From assembly GCA_030847615.1 (NCBI GenBank), contig JAUMIR010000005.1, positions 84,168,492-84,232,491 on the forward strand: a stretch of 64,000 nucleotides of DNA, read 5' to 3'. Under the pieces are notes generated by a model that worked only from the letters and a program-made list of their open reading frames with translations, ran no database searches and was not told the DNA's origin. Source of the DNA: Gambelia wislizenii. Taxonomy: Eukaryota; Chordata; Lepidosauria; Squamata; Crotaphytidae. Each line of letters starts with the position of its first letter. Position 1 is the first letter of the stretch. Shown piece by piece: positions 46,120-56,731 of the stretch. A program made the translations under genes and the position numbers.

Positions 46120-46205
46120 AATTGCCATCAACATGACTTCAGTTTATGGTACCCTGATAAATGAGAAACTTCCAAGACACCCTGCTGTTAAAAGCCCTGC
46201 TGACA
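46088..46205 (-). mobile_element. SINE/Bov-B-like tail, reverse orientation, with (TTG)n
   Basis: (TTG)n at 46088-46119 is followed by 'AATTGCCATCAACATGACTT', 'TTATGGTACCCTGATAAATGA' and 'CTTCCAAGACACCCTG'. This is the recognisable end of a lizard tRNA/Bov-B-type SINE or LINE on the minus strand. Confidence 0.65.
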
Positions 46206-47230
46206 TATATAATCTGTACTGAAACAACCTTGCTAGCAGATACTGTATATCCTCTAACTACTGACATATATCATCTCTAACTAAATAGTGTCACTGTGGT
46301 AGGTTCAGTAACTTACACAAAAAGTCTCTCTGGTTGAAATGCAAACAGCATGGAGATGTCTTGAAGGTGAGTAGCAGACATATTCCTAAATGACAAGAGA
46401 AAGGAAAATATCCTATCACATCTACGTTGTCTTCTGAAAGGGGCCATGATTGACCAATCAGATAAGATCTAATCAGACAGCATTCTGGGGCTTTTCATTT
46501 TTAGCACATGTACAGGTGATGATATTTGCTCTCTGTGTAAGTAGCTGTAAGTAGGATTTTTTTCCCCCAGACCTACCATTTTCTGTGTCTATTCGTTCAA
46601 AATTCACAATTTTCCACAGGCTTAGCTCTGGAGGTTTTGTGTTAAAATGAATTAACAAAAGAATCATGTACAAACTTTTACTGAAGCAAAGTGTCTGGGA
46701 TGGTTAGAATCAGTGTTTCAGTTTCTAAAAAATAAAGTTAAGCAATGTGCATGTTTAGCAGTCCTTTGTAGTAGAGGCGGCTGATATATTACTAATGTGA
46801 CAGGTGTGAGTGTTGCAAGATAGAAGAGTTATTATGCAGTCTGAAACTTTAAAGGAGATATTTCTAGTCACTGTCTATTCTTGTCTGTGCCAAGAAAAAT
46901 TGTTTGACTGCTCATGTAATCATTTACAATTTAGGGCAGGTCAATTTTAAGCAAAAAAATTTATTCTAACTGTGAATCACATTATATTGTCAAGCAATAA
47001 AAAAAACATCACTGCCAGAGCAATTTTATTTTTGAATAAGAGTAGGTGGGAGTGCTCCCTAAATTCCTCCTCTCAAAATTTCTCCTTTCCCAGATTTATT
47101 GATTCTAATTTGCTTTGCCAAGGTCATGGAACAGAACTGATACATTTACTTTTTACCATTCTTCTAGCTTGGATTTCTGGAACTAGTATAGACTAATGTG
47201 GATGCACAGTTTGATCTTGCTGCTGGTTTC

Positions 47231-47231
<1 letters not shown>
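46206..47231. other. Unassigned DNA
   Basis: Nothing recognised. Confidence 0.4.

Positions 47232-47266
<35 letters not shown>
47232..47266. repeat. (TG)n microsatellite
   Basis: About 17 uninterrupted TG units. Confidence 0.95.
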
Positions 47267-47268
<2 letters not shown>

Positions 47269-48201
47269 TTTTGTTGGAATAGTGTGGGTTCAGTCATGTC
47301 ATGCATCGAAATAATGTGCCCTTCTTTGTAGTTTGAAAATGCTGTTCAAATATGATTGCCATGATGTGGATGAGTGCATCAGTACCCACATCCCCCTGTT
47401 GAATTCCTTGGTATTACCAGTTTTGATCCCTATTTTAAGCCACAGAGGTAACTCTTAACTTATTTTGTTCAAATATGCAAGAATAAATAATTTCAACAGT
47501 TTTCTCCCTGCGGCATGAGAATATGAATATTTCTATGTATTTTTTATGGCTATTCAAACTTTGGGACTTTCCCACAGAATTATTTGGCACAGATATATCT
47601 GGCTTTTGTTTTGTTTTGAAAAAAAACATGAGTTTTTCTGAGCCAAAAGCAGCATTTTTACTTAGGAATGAGTATATTTAGTGCAAAACACACTGCTTTT
47701 TTGTGGTGAGGAGATTTTCTGTGCAAAAAAATCATGGTGTTTTTCTGCACAAACAAATCAGGGTGGAGGGAGAAGTCCAAAATGCACATAATGTTAAAAG
47801 CACTGCATTTTCTCAGTGAGGTACCTACAGAGATACCCTTTCTTAATCAAAAATAAAGTAATTTGCAGGTATTCTTTAAAGCCTTATTCTGGTTGAGAGC
47901 GCTCATGATAGGTCTCCAACTTTATTATTATGAGCCAGCAAACTTCCAAACATGGCATCTGTTTTGGTACAGTGAGAGAGGGGTGCCTTTTGTTTTGCTT
48001 CCTTTTTTAGATGCAAGAATATGAATGCTTCCTGGGCCAGAATATGCTTGTCCTTTCAGCTCATTAATTTGCCCGCTCTACATTACTCATGGCTAGAGAA
48101 AAAATAAAGTAGCCATCACAGTCCAAAAGCCAGATAACAACAACAACAACAACGTTTATAACACCCTTTCTACCAAAGGTCAAAGCATCAAACATATATA
48201 A
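47267..48201. other. Unassigned DNA with an (ACA)n run at 48136-48153
   Basis: The (ACA)n run may be a SINE tail, but the body is not recognisable. Confidence 0.4.
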
Positions 48202-48356
48202 TCAAAGACTTGCATACTGAAGTAAAGCAGCAAGGAAGCTGGAAGGTTGTGCTTTCCATGCTACCTTATCACATGATGTCATTCTTCTGGTGTTCTGCTG
48301 TTCTGGTTGCATTAAAGACAGAACATGTCTTTTTTCTAACTGGAAAAATCTGTTAG

Positions 48357-49248
48357 AGCCTTACCACACTCTAAGAAAAAGTGGCAAAGTGGCAGGAATG
48401 TTCCATCTTTCCTGCGACCTTCCCACATGATGTTGGCATCCTTCTGGAGTCCTTTCATTATGGTCCTGTGGGGGGCCAATCTAAAACCGTGCTTTTTTGC
48501 AAACAGGTTTTTCTGGTTAGTAAAAAAGCACAGTCTTACTTCAGTTCCTTAAAGGATCTAAATGAAAAAACGATGCCATATGGGAAGGCAGCAGGAAAGA
48601 CAGAATGTTCCTGCTACATTGCCACTTTTCCTCTGGACTTTTTCAGATGGGGCCAAATGCCCTGTTCCTGCCTCGCAAGCCCCAATCCCGTTCCTGCCGT
48701 GGAATAAAGGGGAAATGTTCAAACACTTACCTTCATTCCGTGGCAGGAATGTCCTCCCTCTGTCCAAGCTGGCCAGTCATAAATGCAGCCATCATAAGGC
48801 TGCCTTTACAACCAGCAACTGAAATCCTGCTCATTCTCATAAGAGAACAGCCGCGCGGGAATTTTAAAAATATCCCAGCTGTCAAAATAATACACAAAGC
48901 ACACACACACACAAGTAACCAGGAGAGGGGGAAGGGTGCCACTTTTCTGGGTGTCCCGTTCGTGCCCGGAAGTATCCAGAACAGACCTCCCTTCCACAGC
49001 TGTCACTGCAGGAGAGAAATGGGACACCTTTCAGACCAGCTGTGATTCCATTACTACAATGGAATGGGTGGTCCAAAAATGATGTTTCCCCGTGATGAAA
49101 ATATCACAGGGAAATGAGGAATGAGAATAGGGGAGACACAAAAAAGGGTCGATGTCTTCTGAAAGGAAGACTTTTTTCCGACCCTGTTCTGTGTGTCCCA
49201 AGGAATAAATAGCCCATCTGAAAATCTCATCAGAGTGCGGTAAGGCTC
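48357..49248 (+). mobile_element. Middle layer: family-A-like DNA element
   Basis: The ends are GAGCCTTACCACACTC and, reverse-complemented at the right, GAGCCTTACCGCACTC. The interior 'GAAATCCTGCTCATTCTC', 'CGCGCGGGAATTTTAAAA', 'AGTAACCAGGAGAGG', 'GGTGTCCCGTTCGTGCCC' and 'GGAATGGGTGGTCC' follows the family-A order seen at 13580 and 56732. It inserted inside the outer MITE, and it contains the inner MITE. Several long frames on both strands here are shadows. Confidence 0.7.
48376..48629. mobile_element. Inner layer: MITE related to the outer one
   Basis: AAAAAGTGGCAAAGTGGCAGG at the left pairs with the complement of CTGCTACATTGCCACTTTT at the right. The arm interiors 'TCTTTCCTGCGACCTTCCCACATGATG' and the complement of 'ATATGGGAAGGCAGCAGGAAAGA' also pair. 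Its sequence order (catgatgt, ccttctgg, ttttttctaactgg-like) parallels the outer MITE, so the same family occurs at two levels of the nest. Confidence 0.75.
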
Positions 49249-49386
49249 TTTGTATAAAGACATGATTTTACTTCCATCTCCTGGAATGGTAAAACACTGC
49301 AAGAATGATGACTTCATGTGGTAAGGCAGCATGGAAAATAGAATCTTCTGGCTGCCCTGCTGCTTTACTTCAGTGTGTGATAACCT

Positions 49387-49795
49387 TCAAAGACAATAAA
49401 ACATAACACTATACACACACACACACACAACATCCCACCAGCCACCACTTTTCAGCTCGGTATATATATATATATATATATATATGGGGAAAATACACCA
49501 AATCATGTGCTTCTGGTGAAAGGCCACCTTATATATACTGGTAAGTTTTCAAACTGTGATCTATTTCACAAAGAAGAAAGGAAGTACCCTCCAGAATGTT
49601 TTAATCAATCCATACTGCTTGTCCAGCAGGTATGAGCAAATAGATACGTAAAGAAGTAGGTTGCAAAAATCTATCCCATATGCACTGTGCTGTTCCTCCA
49701 TTCTCTAAGGCTGTAAAGCAAAATTTGACCATTGTGATACATTGATAACACTGGGTGGAGAAAAGTCTTTGATGGTAGATGCAGGAATAAGGAGG
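49387..49795. other. Unassigned DNA with (CA)n at 49412-49428 and (TA)n at 49460-49484
   Basis: Only the two microsatellites are recognised. Confidence 0.45.
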
Positions 49796-50340
49796 CCAGA
49801 CACAAATAAAGAGACCACACATATAGCTGGGATTTAAAGGCCCACTTTTATTTAGCTATAACCTATTAAACTCCATTCTGAGACGTCTGCAATGGGGGAG
49901 CAACCTAGTGTGGGAATTGTTAGGGCAGGAGGACAACTCCAAGAACCCCTCCCCAAATTCCCTTGGTCAAAAGCACCTGAACCCCAGGGAGAACCTATAA
50001 GCTGGGTTGCTTCCCAGTCAGTCCAGTCCATATCTGGAAGGCCAAACCAAAAGTCCCTCCCTCAATTTCCATAAATTAAAGGGAGGGGTTTATCCCTCAG
50101 GCCAGCCCCAAAGGAGGTCACTTTCCCCACCCCTCAATTCACAGGAACTAAAGGGGCAGTTCCAGCTCCCCCCTCACCTCCAAAAGGGGAGGTGCCAAAG
50201 GTGCTCACTGAACTACCAAAATCTCCCCCTTTACCTGCCATAGAAAATAGCTTCTATGCTTAACCCCTTTCCCCCACCAGATTGTCCAATAGGGACCTCA
50301 AATTCCCGTCGCAGATCTCCCAGAAAATTAAATGCCCTAC
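49796..50340 (-). mobile_element. LTR-like retroelement segment (minus strand)
   Basis: On the minus strand the order is: 'GGGAGATCTGCGACGGGAAT', a GA-rich patch, 'GGTTCTCCCTGGGGTTCAGG', 'GGTTATAGCTAAATAAAAGT' with AATAAA, 'TGTGTGGTCTCTTTATTTG', and 'CCTCCTTATTCCTGCATC'. The last half matches 6690-6955. Open frames on the plus strand in this region are shadows. No coding domain is attached; an LTR is the favoured reading. Confidence 0.5.
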
Positions 50341-50394
50341 ATCAAACAGAAAAATCCCATCAGCCCTATGAAGAGCAGGCTTCTTAAATAATTA

Positions 50395-50536
50395 CAGTAG
50401 GACCCCCGTATCCAAGGGGAATTGGTCCCAGGGCCCACTGTGGATAATGAAATCTGTGGATAATAGTGAATGCCATTGAAAATAATGGGACCTCCAGTTT
50501 AAAATACCATACAGTCACCTTGGAGAACCTAGAAAA
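50395..50536. mobile_element. Truncated Tigger-like element (left half)
   Basis: Starts CAGTAGGACCCCCGTATCC after TA and matches 15468-15610, including 'GATAATAGTGAATGCC' and 'GGGACCTCCAGTTTAAAATA'. The match stops after CCTAGAAAA. An LTR-like segment begins 25 bp later and the right half is not found. Confidence 0.85.
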
Positions 50537-50560
50537 AAAAAGGGGGAGGCAAAGGGGGGT

Positions 50561-51621
50561 TGTGGTAAGCTGGCCCTCTCTTCAAGTGGAAAGAGAAGGC
50601 TTCCAGCTTATTTGTACAATCTGAAAACACACTCTCAAGGGTCCCTCTAGTCTAGAAATTCCCTTCTAAGGTAATGCCACCACCACTCACAGAGTTAACC
50701 CTTTCCTTTTTGTATAGCGCAGCGAGAAGCCAGACAGGTTGTGTTAAAATATCAACAAGGACCTTTTCTCTATCCCAGAGAAGTTCTGATAGCTGACCAA
50801 GAAAAAGGCATGTGACCATGGAGGTTAGGAAATAACAGAAAAAGCTTTATTTTAGTTCCACAGGCTTAAGGCTACTTGGAGGACAACATGCCCCCCAGGA
50901 TTTAGTTTGAGTTTATAAGAAGAGATACATTCAGTCCAGAGTACTAAAATGAAATCATAAAAACTAACACAACTATCTAGACGGTCCCTAAGCTAAGAAT
51001 AATAGTGACTTACAATTTATGGTGTCCATCATCATCAATTACGTCCCAATGGGATGGCTGGGCCAGGCTCACCCTAGCCGGCCCCTTTTTAGTCTCTGGA
51101 GATGGAATTCTGAGTCCTTTTGGATAGAAGCCTCCTCCTGAGGGTTCAGATATAATTTTGGAGCTTTTTTGATGTTATCAAGCCCATGAGAGTGAGATTG
51201 GCTTCCCCCAACCTCTGTTATCACAGTTTAGCATCTTGCTAGTTAGCAAGAGTCTCAACCATGTGGAATAGAACAAAGGGATTCAGAAAACTTTAAAGGT
51301 CTTTGTGGTCATCTCTGATTGGTTTTGCATTGCCAACTATGATTGGCTCTCCAGTCAGATGATGTGATGACATATTTAGGAAATGAGGTTCCCACCCCCT
51401 TAGCCATACCTGATGGTATGGGTACCAGTGAATGGAATTTTCCACTGCTGTGAACTATAGAGTTTGTAGATGAAGTCTCCATGATGTCTGGGCAGGCCAT
51501 CATGACAGGGATTCAGCTTAAATCCCTTCTAGCCCTGCCCTCTGCTCTCCTGGCAACAGCAGAGGGGCTGAGGCAAAGTTACAGGCCTCCATCCTGAGCT
51601 CCCTCAAAAGGGGTTCCTACA
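50561..51621 (-). mobile_element. Probable solo LTR (minus strand)
   Basis: Read on the minus strand it begins TGTAGGAACCCC and ends GCTTACCACA, so it has TG...CA ends over about 1,060 bp. A TATA-like CTTATAAACTC (complement of about 50912-50922) is followed roughly 70 bp later by AATAAA (complement of about 50850). That is the promoter-to-polyadenylation spacing of an LTR R region, with about 280 bp of U5-like sequence after it. No retroviral or Gypsy coding domain adjoins it, and no target duplication is visible, so the limits and the class are inferred. Confidence 0.5.
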
Positions 51622-52946
51622 GTGCAGTCACAACCACGCTGGGAACCCTATTGTGTTATAGGCTTCAAAGCCATCTAGTTCCTTGGTAATAAAATAAAAT
51701 CTTTAAGAATCTTTAGACAGTACAAGGAGACAGACTGGAGGTCCTATTCACTGTCAGAACACATGGAGCCACGGCTATGCCAACCTGCTGTATTAATTGA
51801 GTAAGTCATAACATTCTGCATAAGCTTAGCACTTCCAAGTGAGGGGATATGTAAACCCTTCAATAAGACTGCATAAAATATCTACAAATAGAAACTTCAG
51901 TCAATGAAAAGCGGTGGCATGCAGAAGTGACCACTGGAAGCGGGACAGTGGCTTCCTCCTCCCTGATTTCCACAGGAGCTTTTTTAGAGCATCTGATAAC
52001 ACATAGATTTAAAGTCTGAATTTAAGCAAACATAGCCCTGGCCCTGGATGGACAAAGCTATCAGTTTCATTCTCTTCCCTTCACAGTCAATATAGGTTTT
52101 GATCCTGCGTGATCTTCTGGCTGTATGGTTATAAATCAATTATAGAAGTAGTGATGCTGTATTTCAAAATGAAATTTATTGCCCAAAGAATCACACATTA
52201 GCACTAGAAGAGAAGTTATTTCCTATTTATTTGAGTATTGTTCACAGTTGTGCAATGGTGTAGTTTGTATAGTCAATAGTCTAAGCAAACAGTACTTCAA
52301 AAGCAGCTTCCCTTCAGAATTTTTCTTTAAGAAAATGTAAAGGTAGGTCTAGATTAGTCTGGCTTTAGAAAATAGTCCGTTCTTACTTTCTTACAAAGAG
52401 AGCTTGCTTTGTGACAATGGAATAAGCAGCAGAGGCATTGCTAATAACAGGCCTGGGAGAATATGATAAAAAGCTTTTTGGTACATTATGAAGACTTATA
52501 TAGTTGGTAGGGGTTTTCCCCCAAAGAATATGCAAAATATTCCTTAAATATTTTACTCACTCCTCCTGAAAATAAAAGACTCTGTCACAATTTGCAACAG
52601 TGCCACCCATACTGAAATGAGAGGAATTGAACTGCCTGACTTTCCAGAATAATTTACAAAAAGTTTAAACTCCAGTATATAAAATATTCCATGTTTGTCC
52701 TCATTTTCAGCCAGAATGAGACAATTTGCACCGTGGAATGTTCTTCTGCAATGGATATACATTTTGCATAGTGTTGAAGCAAGTCCCTGCCATGATTTAT
52801 TACATATCTTCACTGAGACTTATTTTTAGTTTAATTTTGCAAAATTTGTTTCATCTTGAACTAGAACTGAAACTTATATAATAGACTATTAGGCATGATA
52901 TGGAAAAATATTTCTTATTCTTACTCTTCTTATTCTTATTATTATT
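51622..52946. other. Unassigned DNA
   Basis: No gene or element recognised. Confidence 0.4.
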
Positions 52947-53819
52947 ATGGCTGAAAGAGAAGAGGAAACTGAGGAAGTTATGTCCAGAGCTGAATGCTTA
53001 GAATCTAGTACAGGTACCTCTAAAAATGCAGAAAATTTAGAGATACAATAGGAATTAAGAGAAAGAGAACTACTTAACTAATTGGCTACGATAAGAAAGG
53101 AAAGACAGGAAAGGGAATTAAGACACCAAGAATTTCAGGAAGAACATGAGAGAAAATTAAGAGAAACAAAACTGCAACATAAGAAGGAATTAAGAGAACT
53201 GGAACTTCAACTAGAGAGAAAGTTGAGGGAATAGAGGGAGAGATTCTGCCAAACCAAGTATGAGGCACTCTTTTTCTACACAGCTTTCACCACCTCTGTC
53301 TCTACTGCCCTGTCCATCAGCGAGCTGGTGTACAACTTTAGAACCAATGGGTCTGGACAAGCACTCCGACTGAGGGACATCTCATTGAAGGAGCAGGTCC
53401 TTTGCGTATGGGTGTGTTGCTCCAAGAGTGATCAGCTCAGAAAGGGGGCAACTCTGTGGCTGCAGAGCTTAAGCCCATCTGCTCCATGCCTGGTGATCCT
53501 CATGTGCCAATTCCTGCTAAACTGCCTGGATGTGCCTGGCGCATTGTTCATCCACAAAGATGCATCTCCATTAACATGTTACCAACTTGTAAGCGTGATA
53601 CAGGCTGCGTTGCGGCAGCTGGCCTTGCCAGCGAATGAGTATGGCAGACACAATTTTAGAATTAGCATAGCAACAACAGCAGCAGCAGAGGGTCTGGCAG
53701 CTCAGACCATACAAAGGCTGGGCAGGTAGCGGTCCAGGGCATACACTGCTTATATTTGCCCGGAACTCAACATTCCTGTTACTTTGGTCAGGTTTTGGGG
53801 TGCCTCTTCACTCAGTTGA
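52947..53819 (+). pseudogene. DIRS/Ngaro-like tyrosine recombinase with coiled-coil head, broken
   Basis: One reading frame (ATG at 52947, final TGA at 53817-53819) carries two parts. Codons 1-95 are acidic then highly charged, with K/R/E/L heptad-like runs (ELELQLERKLRE) typical of a coiled coil. Codons 96-290 match the catalytic domain of a retroelement tyrosine recombinase. It starts ALFFYTAFTT...ALSISELV, then CCSKSDQLRKG (catalytic Lys region), ASPLTCYQL, GRHNFRISIATTAAAEGL (HxxR, His at 53649, Arg at 53658), IQRLGR-stop-RSRAYTAYI (nucleophile Tyr at 53751). Family members have Arg in the 'LRISEL' position; here it is Ser (53313-53315). In-frame stops lie at 53049, 53079, 53232 and 53727, the last replacing the usual Trp of GRW. 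These enzymes integrate circular cDNA of DIRS/Ngaro elements, and Crypton recombinases are related. No RT is seen next to it and the usual core-binding domain is absent. Clearly dead. Confidence 0.85.
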
Positions 53820-54297
53820 CAGGCCTCTTTGATGGCAGCTGCAGGGTTAGTGGAAGACGAGCATGGGGAAGGCTCGTTTTTGTGGCGGTTGGCATGGGGT
53901 TCTGATCCAAACTCAGAGGTTGCAGGGGTCTCCTTCAACTTTAAATTCTAGGCCAAATTTAAGTTCTAAGCCAATTTCAAGTTCACAGAGACCCTGGGGG
54001 AGGGGTCCAGGATATGCACACTGTTTGGGGGCTTTTGTCCTGAAGTCCCCCTCCCCTTTTCCAGGAAATGTTGGATCACAGGTTATAGTGGCCCACAGGG
54101 TTGGAACGGAGGTGGGCAGGTGAATGGTAAGCCTACAAGGACTCGTCCCTGGTGTGGCAGATGGCTGTCGGCAGGTGGACCAACAGAGGATTCATCGACC
54201 AGACAGGTGGGTTGGTCGATGACTAGGATTCGAACCCAAGCCTATGTGCCAATCTAAGCAACTGTCATCAAAGAAAGTCGTGGCCATTTACAGCCAA
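53820..54297. other. GC-richer region downstream of the recombinase, probably element tail
   Basis: Base composition is richer in G and C than the surroundings up to the (TAGA)n repeat. Direct phrases such as 'TCAACTTTAAATTCTAGGCC' and 'AATTTAAGTTCTAAGCC' are semi-repeated at about 53935-53980. It probably belongs to the same retroelement, but the end structure (inverted or split direct repeats) was not identified. A tRNA-like 'AGGATTCGAACCC' at 54226-54238 is box-B-like. Confidence 0.45.
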
Positions 54298-54298
54298 T

Positions 54299-54333
<35 letters not shown>

Positions 54334-54350
54334 TAGATAGATATATATAA
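54298..54350. repeat. (TAGA)n microsatellite
   Basis: About ten TAGA units with interruptions near the end. Confidence 0.95.
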
Positions 54351-55721
54351 TCTTATGTTACAATATAGTTCTGAAAGTATCACTGTGTCTGTGTCTTATT
54401 GGGGTAAGGGTGAGGGGAGGGGGACCATTTCTCACCTTGACATTCAATTATCATTATTAATTACCCCTTTTAACGTATTGATTACAAACATGGTTAAGAA
54501 ATGAATAGTAATCCTATTGCACTATATTGACATTATCTGCATGGAAAGTGAGATGTATGCTTTTCAAAAGGACATAACGGGGCTTACCAGCTTGTCTGAT
54601 GGGCCTATTTGTGGCCTGGCCAGCGTCCCACGGTCTGTTGGTGGCCCCGAGGCTGCCTCTTCTTCCCAGCGCACTTTGCAGCCCAGAGGAAGGGTGCGAA
54701 ACATGAGGCCAATGAAGGTGAGCTCACCTCGCCCCGATTGGCAGGGACTTCTGGCCATGCTTCCGGCGTGGAAAGATAACGTGGGCTCTGCGTCAAATCC
54801 CAGGATTCCATAGGATGGAGTCAGGATAGTTAAGGTGGTGTCAAACTGCATTATTTATGCAATGTGGCAGCAGCCTGTGTTTTAATTTGTTGAATCTATC
54901 AAATTATATTTTATATAGCATCCATGATATTGCTGTACTCATGTACATGGCACATGGTAATGGGATCAAAATTTGAGCAAAAAAAAGTCTTCTTGACTGA
55001 AAGTATTGTGGCTAATTTGTAAATGACAGAAATAGGCTGGGCCCATGCAAATCTTTTAAGGATCAAAGCTGAAGTGGAAATACATGGCCCATAGGACACT
55101 TGAAATCCTAATATTTGAAGATATTTGAAGTGGTTCAAGCACAAGGATGCCATTTGTAGAAATCAGGGTCAAGAACTAGTGTGACAGTCTCCCCACCCAC
55201 CTACCCAAACGGCTTAAGAAAACCAGTTTCAAGACTGCAACTAGGTAGGCACCAGGAAAGGGATAAAGCAGCACATAAAATTAGTCTATCGAAAAGAGTA
55301 TGTAAACAAGAATTGTCTTATTATTCACTATGGCAATGCCAAGATTTGAATGAGGATTGAGAGATAGGCACAGCTGTCTTCACTAAGTACAAGAACCTCA
55401 GGTGATCTGATCACATTAGTTCATTTAACTGAATCTTTAGAATGAGAAAAACTGAGCTGCTGGAACTCAGTTAATTAATGGTATGCAACTCTATTTAGAT
55501 TTACAAAAAAAATAAACACCTGGTTCCCAATTCAGATTAGAAACCAGCCATGTGGGGAAATTTGGTTTAATCCTTCAGTACTCCAGTGTTGTCCTCCCAA
55601 AAACTCTTCATCTGTCAAATACCAAAACCTATTTTTAAAGAGTTTATTTGTTTTATTTTATTTGTTAAAACAAAAACCTACAAGTTGTTCATTGCCTCCA
55701 TGCTAATTATGGAAAGTATGT
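54351..55721. other. Unassigned; GC-rich patch 54590-54790 and MITE arm 54796-54866
   Basis: The patch 54590-54790 is GC- and CpG-rich, but both strands' frames lack recognisable motifs. 'CCCAGGATTCCATAGGATGG' to 'GTGTCAAACTGCATTATT' is one arm of the palindromic MITE seen at 10446. The rest is unassigned. Confidence 0.45.
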
Positions 55722-55900
55722 GAAGTCAAAGACTTTCATGGCCAGCATCCATAGATTTTCCTTGGTTTTTTTCCAAGGTGTGAGGCCATGTTCTGGAAGA
55801 GTTTACTTCTGACATTTCGCCTACATCTGTGGCTGGCATCTTCAGAGAATGTGTGATCTTTCTTCTCTTAAGATGCCAGCCACAGATGCAGGTGAAACTT
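55722..55900. repeat. Dispersed repeat, copy 2 of 2, with inverted end
   Basis: 55740-55850 matches 40338-40450. It is followed at 55870-55900 by AAGATGCCAGCCACAGATGC, which is the complement of GCATC(T)GTGGCTGGCATCTT at 55824-55846. The last block is therefore present in both orientations within 80 bp. Confidence 0.75.
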
Positions 55901-56728
55901 GATGGAAAGTATGTTTGCCTGTTTGTATGTATATCTTTATCTTGAAACCCATGAGAAATCAGTATCACTGTCGCTATACCATTGTTCCTGGGAAAGTGAA
56001 AGCTGAGAACAGCCATTATATGATTATATGACTACTACTTTTTAATTATTTTTTATGTCAGTTACTTCCATTCTTTGTCTCAAAACACTAGGCACAGAAA
56101 ATAATTCTAGAAATGTTTTCAGTGGATCTAAATTGTATATCAATAGAGAATGTTTTTTATCTTCTTCCAATTTGATATATACCCTTTTAAATAGGATCAG
56201 TCTAAAACTCCATATCATATAAACTCAAAATTACAAAGACAACCTGGCAACCTGATAAACAAGCAAACCACTAATACTATTGGGTTCAATATATAATAAA
56301 CACATGGGTTTCTGCAGAGTAAGAGTATGGGTTTGTACCGCTGCTATGCTTGGAAATTTCCAAGTGAGACATAAGCCCCAGTCCTGTGGAGTTGTTAAAT
56401 CACTCTTATTTTGATTATTATAGGGTATTAGTAGATGTGTTCTACTTTTTGTGTTCCCTGCAGTAATTGTTTGTTGTTTTACTATGTCAATAGTGTAGAT
56501 AAGAGCAAAAATAACTAACTCAACTAAGAATACCATTTTATTACATGAGCTTATATTCAAATAGTTTACTTTGGAGAGTGTGTCTGCTAAGTATTATACA
56601 ATAAAGGTATTTCTTCTTACTTATATTCCTTGAAAATATACCAAAAAGACAGAAAAGAAATCTGCTCAAGGCTTTTCTATATTGTTTTCTGAGACATCTC
56701 TGGGAATTGTATTGTGGCACTTTCAGAC
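55901..56728. other. Unassigned DNA
   Basis: Nothing recognised. Confidence 0.4.
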
Positions 56729-56731
56729 TTA

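Larger units (their letters stand above)
48210..49386. mobile_element. Outer MITE of a three-layer nest, 8-bp target duplication
   Basis: The left arm 48217-48330 and the right arm 49255-49373 are inverted copies. Left reads CTGAAGTAAAGCAGC and then 'CTTTCCATGCTACCTTATCACATG'; right is its complement, with TTTCCATGCTGCCTTACCACATG. TCAAAGAC lies on both sides (48202-48209 and 49387-49394), an eight-base duplication of hAT type. Without the insert the element would be about 285 bp. It is split by the family-A-like element at 48357-49248. The left terminus looks shortened relative to the right. Confidence 0.75.

Noticed and set aside
48605..49045. Open frame of 146 codons on the plus strand, with overlapping frames on both strands
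   Set aside because: It lies wholly inside nested transposable elements and has no recognisable domain.
54226..54238. Box-B-like AGGATTCGAACCC, considered as a tRNA
   Set aside because: No matching acceptor stem or box A at the right distance on the minus strand; probably a degraded SINE head or chance.
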